Origin: Euonymus europaeus
Lineage: Eukaryota; Streptophyta; Magnoliopsida; Celastrales; Celastraceae
Assembly (NCBI GenBank): GCA_963580455.1
Contig: OY756963.1
Location: forward strand, 19,239,555-19,303,554
Length of the DNA stretch: 64,000 nt
Direction: 5' to 3'
Numbering within the stretch: the stretch's first letter is position 1; every line of letters begins with the position of its first letter. The notes below the pieces were generated by a model that saw only the letters and a program-made list of their open reading frames with translations, had not been told where the DNA came from and ran no database searches. The position numbers were made by a program, and so were the translations under genes. Positions 1-9,434 of the stretch are shown here, piece by piece.

Positions 1-62
1 TTCACATGGCCGAACCCAAGCTGCTTGGGACAAAGGCTTTGATGATGATTATTATGATATAT
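1..62 (+). mobile_element. 3' end of an RTE-type LINE (fragment)
   Basis: The first bases read as the characteristic tail of plant RTE LINEs: a GCCGAACCCAAGC-like stretch, then TTGGGACAAAGGCTTTGATGATGAT, an (GAT)n-like 3' tail. A similar tail occurs at 45917-45968. The element body would lie left of the window. It sits in a later intron of the SDR gene. Identification is by resemblance to a remembered 3' motif only. Confidence 0.5.
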
Positions 63-1083
63 GCTTTTCATATGTATTATGTAATTGAGAATGATGCTAT
101 TGACCAAAACAGAAATGAACAAACAAGTACTCATGAATTCCCAGATCTACAAACCTCAAGGTATCAGTGAGAGAATGCAATGCAGACTTGGAACCACAGT
201 AGGCACCAGCCCACGGAGAAGAGGCCAAAGCAATAATACTTCCAACATTTACAACTTTTCCCTTTCTCCTAGATGCCATGTGAGGAACCACAGCTTGAAC
301 TAACCTCATGGGACCTACACGAGAGTTAAACTATCAATACAAATGAAACATATTGGTTTGGCTTTTCCACAGGAAAAACTAGCAACCTGTAATCAATAAT
401 CAGAAAAGGTTTTGGTGTTCAAGTTTTACTACCGCATAAAAATAAAGCACTACTACAAAATTTTCAATTTTATTAAGAACTGAGAAAAAGCTAAGCAAGA
501 AAGTTAAAACTTGCTGTTATCTACTGTGATTATAATCAAAGACATCTTAGATGAACTGATCATCAGAGACAGCATGAGAAGAAAAATTTATCTTACAGCA
601 TCCCTGCTATGACCTACGGGAAAGCCTGCGCTTACATAGGTTGGACCATGCCTTGAGTATTGGACACAAGATCCCATGCAAATTTCTTGGCATGCATTGA
701 GGAATATAGACAAGAACCCAGCAACTCAAGCTTAAGATTTAGGCCGGATGACTCTAATATACCACTTCCTGAAATTTACTAATGAAACTTTTCCGTTCAA
801 GATCAATTTTCAACTAGACAAGATAGGAATAATTGCATGAATCGTGAGTGGAAGGAATTTCGGGACTCAGAAATAAGTTCAAGGAGAATGCAGTCACATA
901 AGGGCTAGTTCCAGAGTAAATGGAGCTGCAGCCATAACCTCTTTTCTTTGTCACAATGGCAGCTACAAAGTGCACGATAAAAAAAAAGTAGAACTTCAGC
1001 TGACTATACTGAAAGTTTTTTGAGGAAAAAAAACCTTTGTTTTCAAGTTATCTGACGTAGAATCGCATCTGAATAACAGGAAA

Positions 1084-1454
1084 TTGCTATTCTAACCCCA
1101 CTAGCTCATAGGTTATGTAGACTTTCAAATTTCAAGAATCAATCTGCATATTTACTTTTGTTAATGTGAAAAATAAAATTAAAGCTTTTAATCCTCAACA
1201 TTTTTAGTCTAACCGTAACCCCTAAACCTTAATAACAGTGTATCATTATTCTAACCCTAGTTGCGCATAAGTTGTGAAGACTTTCTATAATCAATCCACA
1301 TATTTTTCTTTTGTTGATGTGCAAATTAAAATCAAATCTTCTAATCCTGTGGCAGAGAAGACCAAAGAAAGTCCTAAATTCCGAGAACCACCCCATAAAT
1401 TGTGGCAGAGATGACCAAAGAACGTCCTCAATTGACACAACCACCCCATTTACA
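1084..1454. repeat. Degenerate tandem duplications in SDR intron 1
   Basis: A ~110-bp AT-rich block at 1084-1195 recurs in diverged form at 1238-1348 (both contain CTAACCC, CTTTCxAATC and CTTTTGTTGATG-like runs). It is followed by a 53-bp direct repeat, 1349-1401 and 1402-1454, each starting GTGGCAGAGA and ending in CCACCCCAT. No coding potential seen. Confidence 0.6.
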
Positions 1455-1741
1455 TGAACTTATTTTGGAAAATCAGAATTAAGACCAAGCCAGTAAAGCA
1501 CTATGCAATTAAATCAGTCCTAAAATTTCCAGTTCTCCACATCAGCAGTGAAAATGATATCCACAATGATTAATCCATCATTCTTCTGCATTTGCCATAG
1601 GCAGGGGATGAAGAAGAATGGCCACAATAGAAATGCATTCAGAATCTGAACAAACCAATCAACAATTTCAAAGTAGAAAAAAACACACCACATAATCTTT
1701 ATGACCAGAAATTTGACTTCAGAAAAAGGCCCAAAGATAAA

Positions 1742-2005
1742 TGTTGTAATTTCCACACCCCCACACACTAACAATATTGTCCGCTTTAGGTTGTCCGGTT
1801 CACTGGATACATCGAGCCCACATAGGGGTTGTCCGGTTCACAAGGATACAACGGGCCCGCACGGCTTTGTTTTTCCTCAAGTGCAGCAAGCGGGCTTGGG
1901 CCCAACTCACTACACAAGGGAAAAGGCCTTGTAAGTGGGTTGAGGTGGGCAACTCCTTATAAAGGAGACTTAACCTCCCAATCTTTCGATGTGGGAGTTT
2001 TAACA
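1742..2005 (-). repeat. TRIM 3' LTR
   Basis: 264 bp, TG...CA bounded on the minus strand. Compared with the other LTR it lacks one C in the left arm of the CTCCCACATC hairpin near 1979 and has a few substitutions. Confidence 0.9.
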
Positions 2006-2100
2006 CTCCCCCGCACTTGTGGGGGTTATACCACAGACCCAACAAGTGGAGTAGAGGTCATACCCAAGAATCCAACTGGATCAAACCTGCTTTGATACCA

Positions 2101-2365
2101 TGTTGTAATTTCCACACCCCCACACACTAACAATATTGTCCGCTTTAGGTTGTCCGGTTCACTGGATACATCGGGCCCACATAGGGGTTGTCCGGTTCAC
2201 AAGGATACAACGGACCCGCACGGCTTTGTTTTTCCTCAAGTGCAGCAAGCGGGCTTGGGCCCAACTCACTACACAAGGGAAAAGGCCTTGTAAGTCGGTT
2301 GAGGTGGGCAACTCCTTGTAAAGGAGACTTAACCTCCCACATCTTTCGATGTGGGAGTTTTAACA
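2101..2365 (-). repeat. TRIM 5' LTR
   Basis: 265 bp. Near its minus-strand 5' end it carries a perfect hairpin, CTCCCACATC / GATGTGGGAG around a 4-nt loop (about 2334-2357). The primer-binding site follows immediately at 2100. Confidence 0.9.
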
Positions 2366-2748
2366 ATAAATTCACAGAAGCAAGGCCTATGAAGATAGAA
2401 TTCAATTACCATAAACATTAGTACTGAAAGTCTGCTCCAGCGCAGATAAAGGAATCTCAGCGAGAGGGCCGACACACAGAACCCAGCGTTATTAACCAAC
2501 ACATCAATTCTTCCATACTTTTCAATAACATCTGAGACAACTCGCTGCACACTCTCCTCCGACAGAACATCAAGTTCTCGCAAGAAGAACCTGGAGTCTT
2601 CCTGAAGGTCCTCCATGGATGCCAAGGACCTGCTGGTCGCAACAACAAGGCAGTCACTGGCAGCGAATTCTTTGGCCAGAGCGTGTCCTATGCCTCCCTT
2701 TGTGCAGCCTGTGATCAGCACCACTTGTTTGCCATACGAGTCGTCCAT

Positions 2749-4149
2749 CGAAGGAGAGTTTTCGCAAATCGAAGTCAAGGTTTCTTCAATTGATCGAACA
2801 ATTCGTCTTCCTAGATTTCTCAGTCTTCAAAGGTTTGACCTTGTTTTGCAACTATGGGGATTGTCGTGTTCTTGGACCAGCACCAAATAGCAAAAATTTA
2901 ATAGACTCAGCTACGAAATAATCCCCTCAAATAACCAAATAGCAAAAATTTAATAGACTCAGCTACGAAATAATCCCCTCAAATAAGGTATAAAAATAAT
3001 ATTTTTTCTATTATTAGAGAAAATGCTTTAATTTTTATCATTAAAAAAATTACATAAATATTTTTCTTACAATCAATTAATAATTTGACGTCGTTTATCT
3101 CAATGCAAATGGTAGAAGCTAGTAATAAATTCATTCGGTCCTGGAGTTTAATATATTGTAATGTATTTTAACTTGTGTGTCAATGCATAATTACATCGTC
3201 TAAATTGTTAATTACATTGATTTCCCTATCAAGATAGTAAGTTGTGACACTGTGTATAGACGTGTAAGCAGACAGTGTAAGCTACACGTCAATCACCACA
3301 AAAAGCATCTTAAGCCACCAAAAAAGTGTTTAAACAATATAACACGACGATTAAATAATGTAATAAAGAAAAATTATCGTTCAACCATTGTTCATGCTGT
3401 CATCTATTCGAATTGAACTCCTAATCTTCAAACAAGTTAAACTAGCTGTCACCCGTAGTCAAAAGTAACTTAAATCATCGCAAAAATGCTCGAGAAATGA
3501 TGACCTCTACTAGAGAGAAGTGGCAGATTCTGCAAACTTCGACATCTTCATGCACTGATGGCATCGTTTGACTTTTTGTGGTGATACACACCTGATCCAA
3601 CCATTTTTCCATAGAATCAACCACTAGATTTCGACAACTTAATTATTTATGTGCTTTTATGAGTGAATGAGAGACAAAGGAGAATATGCGCATACATAAG
3701 AAAAGGCTACATTTATTTTTAAATTTCTAAGTCAACAAATTTATGTGACATATCGGGAGATACTAATATTAGGGATGTATAGTACTACCATACGAGAGAA
3801 CGATATGAAAATCGGTATACCGTCGATTCAAACTAGTATTGACCAATCCGGCATTTCTTCGATAATCTTTTCGAACACATCAAACTTACTCTAATCGGAG
3901 GACTGAAGGAGATTGAGCAAGTGCAATAATGTATTAATTTGGAGTGTTGGAAATTTTGGAGTGTCAATAGATATTCATTTTAAAATAATTATATTGAAAG
4001 AGATGTAGATTGATAGAAAAAAATAAAAAATTATAATGACAGAGATAATATTAATGCTTGATATTTTAGTAAATAAAAAGTGAAAAAAAAATTATATTAA
4101 AAATATGTTCTGTTCATATAGTTGTATTGAGAGCTTCTTTTGTTGATAT
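2749..4149. other. Intergenic, SDR promoter side
   Basis: Upstream of the SDR start. It holds the tandem duplication listed at 2883-2986 and otherwise AT-rich DNA in which I see no gene or recognisable element. Confidence 0.6.
2883..2986. repeat. Perfect 52-bp tandem duplication
   Basis: Two identical adjacent 52-bp units, 2883-2934 and 2935-2986, each beginning CCAAATAGCAAAAATTTAAT. They lie about 135 bp upstream of the SDR start codon, so they could fall in its promoter or 5' UTR. Perfect identity points to a recent event. Confidence 0.95.
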
Positions 4150-4161
4150 TAAGAGCCTGTT

Positions 4162-4217
4162 TGGATCAGCGTTCATAAGCTTACACGTTAGCGTGTAAGC
4201 TTAGCGTATGCTGATCC
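4162..4217. repeat. Subterminal hairpin at Harbinger left end
   Basis: A near-palindrome runs GGATCAGC...AAGCTTACACG-TTAG-CGTGTAAGCTT...GCTGATCC, about 25-bp arms round a 4-nt loop. The outer part overlaps the terminal repeat. At the other end, AGCTTATAAGCT motifs recur near 9307-9319. Such subterminal motifs are candidate transposase or Myb-protein binding sites (inference). Confidence 0.75.
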
Positions 4218-6034
4218 AACCAAACACGGTGGAACGCCATGTGCCACGCTAAGCATAACGCTGGGAAGATTAGCTGACACGTGGTGGATGGGATGAAATA
4301 ATTTCCGTGTCATATTACAACATTACCCTGCCTCCCATTCAACCCTGGCACAAACTCTCCCCTCTCGTGCTTCCCACCTTGTCGCAGCCATACTTCCGTC
4401 GCAGCTTCTCGCCATCACTTCTGCGCCGCCGACCAAGATCGCAACCACAGGTATGTTCAAGAAACCTCGATCTGCTGCGTTTTTCTGTCCACCCGAAGTT
4501 CCCCCTTTTCGTAACCTAGAATCGATTTTTCGGTTTTTTACCCTAATGATTTTGTTGAAAACCCTAATGTTCGGATCACTTTCTGCAATGTTGATGGTGG
4601 TCATCTCTCTGTTTTTTGGCTTCAATTTGATACTGAACTTGTATTTACACTTGTTTTTATGATATGCTGAATTTCGGTTTAAATTTGCTGCTTTCTCGGG
4701 TGTTTTAATTACGCTAATGCTTTGGATGAAGTTGAAGAAATGATGAGTGGTGACTGCCTTGTAATTTTGATTTCCTTGTAATTTTGATTTCCATGTTTTA
4801 ATTAAATGAGTGGTGACTGCCTTGTAATTTTGATTTCCTTGTTCTTATCTCTAGCTTAATCCTCTCTATTTATGAGATTGTGTATCATATCATTAAATGA
4901 GTTAAATGAGTTTGTTCAGTCTCCAGTTAAATGAGATTGTGTATCATATGTTTATTTGTTCACTCTCCAGTTAAATGAGTTTTCTAATTTTTTTCATTGT
5001 GCATCATATCTTATCACTCAATTCCCAGAACATCAACATAATTAAGTTGGCCACATGAATGATTGACAATACGGAAAAGAGCATATAAATATTATCTTTT
5101 CCTATGTGATAAAACCACAAATTCATCTTGTGAACATTTTTTCGAATGAATTACGAGTCCTATATTGTTGGTACTTCGTAGGGTTTTAATTTTAATCCTT
5201 GTTTCTCTTCCATCTTAGGAGTGCCTTTCTTTTTGGTAAGCATATGGCCAAGCCTGTAATTATTCTTACTCCCATCTCTTCTCTTGAAAGATGATAAACA
5301 TTTTTCACTCTAATCATGTTAGTTTGTCAGTGATGTATTATGAAGTTACAGATTTGAGACAGAATCATGTTATGTATAATGCTAAGAGGCTGTCCAGGAA
5401 TAGAACATGTAATATGATTGCATCTACTAAAGGCCATAGTAGTTTCTCGCTTCTTTTACTTTGAACTTATTGATACCCCAAGCTTCTCTTTCTCAAGGAA
5501 ATCATGCATAAGCTACTCTTATTTCCCTGTAATCAAGTATTTGATCATCCTAAGTTTTAATTATTTTGTCATATTGCCTTTGGAAAATTGAATACTGATG
5601 CTATCATGCTATCATGCTGAATGCTGTTTTAAATTATCTATTATCTGCACTTTCTCTGCTGAAATAATATTCTCTTTGAACCTGAAAATTTCTTTTTTCT
5701 GAAATCATTTCATCCAGGTGTTTTTAGGGACTGCCAGGATTGAAGGCATCTGCTAAAATATTCTTTGTAAGTTCCTCGGGAGTACGTTCTTGATTCTTCG
5801 TTCTGTTTTTCGTTGTGCACTCCGTGAATGTGTATCTGAATTTTTTTATGTTGAACTTGGACTCATTAAAAATCTCATTCATGTGTCATGTACTGTATGG
5901 CTGCTATGAATTGCTGCTGCTTTGGTTGAGTGATAATTTTTAGAATATGTGCATTTCATATGGAAATTGTTTCGGTGATTTGGTAATGCCTTCTTTTACT
6001 GGAGGTGTCCTTTTCCATTTTAACAACTTAGAAA

Positions 6035-7235
6035 ATGTCGAGACTCGGGAAGCAGCCATGTTCCCAATCTGAGGCTGAAAAGGCCAGATGGTCTGAGAGC
6101 TCGGTTGATGCTTTAGTTGACATATGCGTGGACACTATTCAGTCTGTCATAAGGACACCCGGTTCCCCGGTGTCGAAATTTGAATGGATGGAAGTTAGAG
6201 ACAGATTTCAAGCACGGACTGGTCTGGCTTTCAAAAAAGAAGCCTTAAAAAATAAATGGGACCAATTGAGAAAGGAGTGGACTTTGTGGACCCGCATGAC
6301 GAAGAATGATACTGGTTTGGGATGGGACCCCGTGACTGGAAGAGTTGATATGAGTGACGATTGGTGGGAGTTGAAAATCAAGGTAATATGTACTGCATTA
6401 GCAAATTTTAGGCACATATGATTGCATGATTTCTTTTATGTTTGGTTGCTCAAAATTACTGTTCTCACAACCTTCTTTTCCACAGGAGAATAAAGACTAC
6501 GGGAAGTTCAAAAAACATGGCTTCCGGTATCGTGAACAGCTAGACTTCTGTTTCACTGGAGGAGTTGCAACTGGAAAATACTGTGTCCCTCCAAAATCTG
6601 GACAGCTCGGGTCAAACACTTCAAATGATGTGCCACTGGAGCAGACAGATTGGTTTGACAACGATGATGTCTATACCCCGCTCCCCGTGGATGTGGATGC
6701 CCTTATGGATGATGTGAGATCTACAGCCACCTCTCCAAGCAAAGATGATTTCACTACTCCTATTTCTAGGCGTGGAGTTACTGCCCCTGCTTCCGGGAAC
6801 AGAAGCAGCCCGCTCATGCCCTCTGCAAGTCAAAAAATCAGTTCAAGTTCAAGGAAACGAAAATCCGGATCAAAGGCAACTGAAGATGATGCAACAATGA
6901 CCCGGATTGCTAGTGCGTTGGAGGTCCATAATGAGATCAGTATTACGAGGCTGAAGGGGAGAAATGAATCAGCGCCTGCATCTTCTCCAGCATCTGCTGC
7001 GGGCTCCGCTGCTGGTGGCACTGCAGCTGTTTTTGCCACTCCAGCTCCTGAAAAAAGAGATGAAGCCAGGGCTGCCCTCAATGAGTTAATGTCCGCTGGA
7101 GAGCTATCAGCGGCGCAGTATTACTTTGGTTTGGAGTTGGTGACTGAACCCCGGTATAGGGGAATTTTCCTAGACATGCTGCCTTCTTTCCGTAGTGGTT
7201 ACATTATCATGAAGTTTGAGAGTGATAGAGAGTAG
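6035..7235 (+). CDS. Harbinger Myb/SANT-like DNA-binding protein
   Basis: Exons 6035-6382 and 6486-7235 join in phase (AAG|GTAATA...CCACAG|GAG) to give 365 aa. Residues ~15-115 form a Myb_DNA-bind_3-type trihelix domain: conserved Trp at ARWSES, FEWMEVRDRF, LKNKWDQLRKEW and the terminal DDWWELKIK. A Ser/Pro/Ala-rich, probably disordered stretch follows (~150-300), with a basic SSRKRKSGSK nuclear-localisation-like patch. The C-terminal block RAALNELMSAGELSAAQYYF and the following ~30 residues resemble the conserved tail of plant Harbinger ORF1 proteins. In this superfamily the protein binds subterminal DNA and brings the transposase into the nucleus. No frame defect was seen. Confidence 0.9.
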
Positions 7236-7591
7236 CTTATGAACTTGTTTTTATGTTGTTCGGATGGTTTGGATTTGTTATTTATTTGGGACTGTGGGAC
7301 ATTTGTGTTTTTTGTTTGTGTTTTTGTTTGAGAATGAGACATGTTGTTTGATTCGGATATTAATTTAATTGAGCTACATTTGTAAGAGTCGATGCTGCCT
7401 TAAATGTTTTGAATGTCTTTACATTAGAGATCAAATGTTTTGCTGCCAACCTTTGGCCTGTACAGGGTTGGAGAGGTCATCTTATATTATTTTTTTCCCA
7501 TGATTTTTTTTTCCTCATTTGCATATACTGCAGAATGTGCATTCATTTTAATCAAATGAATTATGATATGGATGTTTTCTTTTATATAGAA

Positions 7592-8812
7592 ATGGACAAT
7601 GGTTCGAGTTCTGAAGATGAGCAGGATGATGTATTTGTGTTAGCTGCCGCAGCTGCAGCTCAATTTTATGCCGCACATAGACCAGCTGTGCCGCGAGTCC
7701 GTTGTCGGAATTCCGCACTTACAGGGGCGCAATTTGTGAGAGAAGTGTTAACTGGACATCCCACTCGGTGCCAGGAAAGTTTTCGAATGCCAGTTAATTT
7801 GTTTTGGGCCCTTTGTAATGATCTTGCCACACACTACAGGCTAGCACCAACTCAAAACACGGCTATACCAGAGATGGTGGGCATATTTTTATTTACACTG
7901 GGGCAGGGTGGTAGCAACAGGTTAGCAGCAGATCGGTTTCAACACTCCACAGAGACAGTAAATAGGTTGGTCCACAGAGTTCTTGACTCTGTAAAGTTAT
8001 TGGCAGTGGACGTGATTAAACCGAGAGAAAACCAATTCTCTGAAGTCCCGGCTAAGATTATGAGAGATCGAAAATTACATCCTTTTAGGAATACGATAGG
8101 AGCTATGGATGGGACTCATGTACCGGCAGTGGTTCCTCGGGATCAAAGAATTCCGTACATTAATAGGAAGGGTGTAACGAGCCAAAATGTATTGGCAATA
8201 TGTGATTTTGACATGATGTTCTTGTTTGTTGCTGCTGGGTTCGAGGGTTCAGGGCATGATGCACGTGTCTTGGACCACGTTCTTTCGATACCGGGGTTTG
8301 ACTTCCCTCATCCACCGGAAGGTGAGTTTGATTTTTTTGAATCATGAGTTTGGATTCAATATTATAATCTCTATTACGTTGACGGGCTTGTAATTGATGT
8401 AGGAAAATATTACTTGGTCGATTCGGGGTATGCAAACAAGCCGGGGTACCTCACTCCTTATCGGGGCGAGAGGTATCATTTGCCGGACTGGATTAATGGA
8501 CGACGGGTTAGCGGACCACGAGAGAGATTCAACCGCAGACATGCACATCTCCGTAATGTCATAGAGAGGACGTTCGGGGTCACCAAACAAAGATGGAAGA
8601 TTTTACGGGATATGTCTAATTATGGATTTCCTTCACATGTGGACTTTGTGTATGCGTGTTGTGGGTTGCATAATTACATTCGTCAGCGGACTGGGACTGA
8701 TGAGCAGTTAGAGGAGGTGGGGGAGATTCCAGTAGCTCCGCAATGGATGATACAGAGACATATATCGGAGAGGGTGACGACGTTACTGACGATCAGAACA
8801 TGGGTACAATAA
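7592..8812 (+). CDS. Harbinger DDE transposase (DDE_Tnp_4), altered C-terminus
   Basis: Exons 7592-8321 and 8403-8812 join in phase (GAAG|GTGAGT...TGTAG|GA) to give 379 aa. An upstream frame is open back to 7409, but MDNGSSSEDEQDD at 7592 is the family-like start, possibly just after a 5' UTR intron. Order: acidic N-terminus, helix-turn-helix-like region (FRMPVNLFWALCNDL...TVNRLVHRVL), then the RNase H-fold nuclease with D173 in GAMDGTHVPA, D223 in GHDARVL and E298 in NVIERTFGV. The LPDWINGRR and CCGLHNYIRQR motifs are present. The tail is odd: after EEVGE the current frame reads unfamiliar sequence to a stop at 8812. One frame over there is an acidic stretch ending GTIRDRIAAALR and a stop, the usual family ending. 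One G lost from the G5 run at 8719-8723 would explain this. Confidence 0.9.
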
Positions 8813-9434
8813 GAGATAGAATTGCTGCTGCACTACGATAGGTGTAAGGGAACATGTATCTTCTATGTATGATTGATTCAAAAAAAAATTCCACGTTCAA
8901 CTGTGATGTATGTATGTATGTGTACCACGTGTATTTGTGAAAGATGTATTCGTATGTGTGATTGGAAAAAAAATATTGCGAATTTGCTAATATATGTTCG
9001 TGTGTACGTCTATTTGTTCAATCTATGTTGTATGAATTTTCCACATTTATTTATTTGTTTGTTTAAATTTTGGTTAAAAAATATTTATAATAATTTTCAT
9101 TCGAATTTTGAAGTTTAATGGAAGTTCGAGAATTTAAATTAATTAAACAATGTTGTTATAAATACATGTATGAAGAATTGCTTAAATAATACCCCTAAAG
9201 ATAAATTGAACAGCTTATACTCTATGCATGACATACTCTCATCCAAACACCACACAGCTTGTTTGAAAGCTTATTTCACAGCTTATAAAACACTAGCTTA
9301 TCCGCCAGCTTATAAGCTACGACAATACTCTGATCCAAACGGGGGTAAGAGTTCCAATGAATGTTCGCTCTCTTGTGCTCAGCTTGACACAACTCAAGGC
9401 TTTCTGAGTGAAGAGAAGAAAGTAGAAAAGAAAG

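Larger units (their letters stand above)
1742..2365 (-). mobile_element. Complete TRIM (terminal-repeat retrotransposon in miniature)
   Basis: Two near-identical LTRs, 1742-2005 (264 bp) and 2101-2365 (265 bp), flank only 95 bp of internal DNA. On the minus strand each LTR begins TGTTAAAAC and ends ACAACA. Directly inside the 5' LTR, from 2100 downward, is TGGTATCAAAGCAGG, a primer-binding site matching the 3' end of initiator tRNA-Met. Next to the 3' LTR (2006-2020) is a purine-rich GTGCGGGGGAG tract. The element is flanked by a perfect 5-bp target duplication ATAAA (1737-1741 and 2366-2370). There is no gag or pol, so it depends on proteins made elsewhere. The LTRs differ at only about five or six positions, which indicates a fairly recent insertion. 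Confidence 0.93.
97..2748 (-). pseudogene. Short-chain dehydrogenase/reductase gene, 5' part, apparently frameshifted
   Basis: Two exons are visible on the minus strand. Exon 1 is 2748-2410 (ATG at 2748, start MDDSYGKQVVLITG) and exon 2 is about 321-131; the 3' part lies beyond the left edge. Exon 1 carries the Rossmann nucleotide-binding motif TGCTKGGIGHA and the NNAG motif. Exon 2 carries the catalytic YCGSK (YxxxK) preceded by an NVGS serine. The pattern fits plant NADPH-dependent 1-acyldihydroxyacetone-phosphate reductase-like SDRs, which reduce small lipid or keto substrates, usually on membranes; the substrate here is not known. After NNAG the frame breaks: the family continues with C-V-G-P-L-A-E-I-P, which is present but one frame away, consistent with one base missing near 2478/2479. 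The shifted frame splices in phase (TATG|GT) into exon 2. So this is a recent pseudogene, a null allele or a sequencing error. Intron 1 is 2.1 kb and holds a TRIM. Confidence 0.7.
4153..9345 (+). mobile_element. PIF/Harbinger DNA transposon, near-complete
   Basis: The element is 5,193 bp. It is bounded by a TAA target duplication (4150-4152 and 9346-9348), the 3-bp TWA type of this superfamily. The left end is GAGCCTGTTTGGATCAG; the right end, reverse-complemented, is CCCCCGTTTGGATCAG, giving short terminal inverted repeats. Inside, in the same orientation, are the two proteins autonomous Harbingers need: a Myb/SANT-like DNA-binding protein (6035-7235) and a DDE transposase (7592-8812). The ~1.9-kb leader (4300-6030) contains internal direct repeats, e.g. 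a TGAGTGGTGACTGCCTTG-type unit near 4745 and again near 4808. Both ORFs are nearly open, so the insertion is fairly young. Confidence 0.9.

Noticed and set aside
1742..2365. Cassandra TRIM
   Set aside because: Cassandra LTRs carry a 5S rRNA-like promoter; I see none here.
1777..2421. Repeated short open frames with near-identical proteins (61-88 codons) at 1777-2095 and 2136-2421
   Set aside because: They are chance frames inside the two LTRs of the TRIM; the duplication comes from the LTRs, not from paralogous genes.
4307..4662. Small open frames on both strands at the Harbinger left end
   Set aside because: They lie in the non-coding leader and show no known domain.
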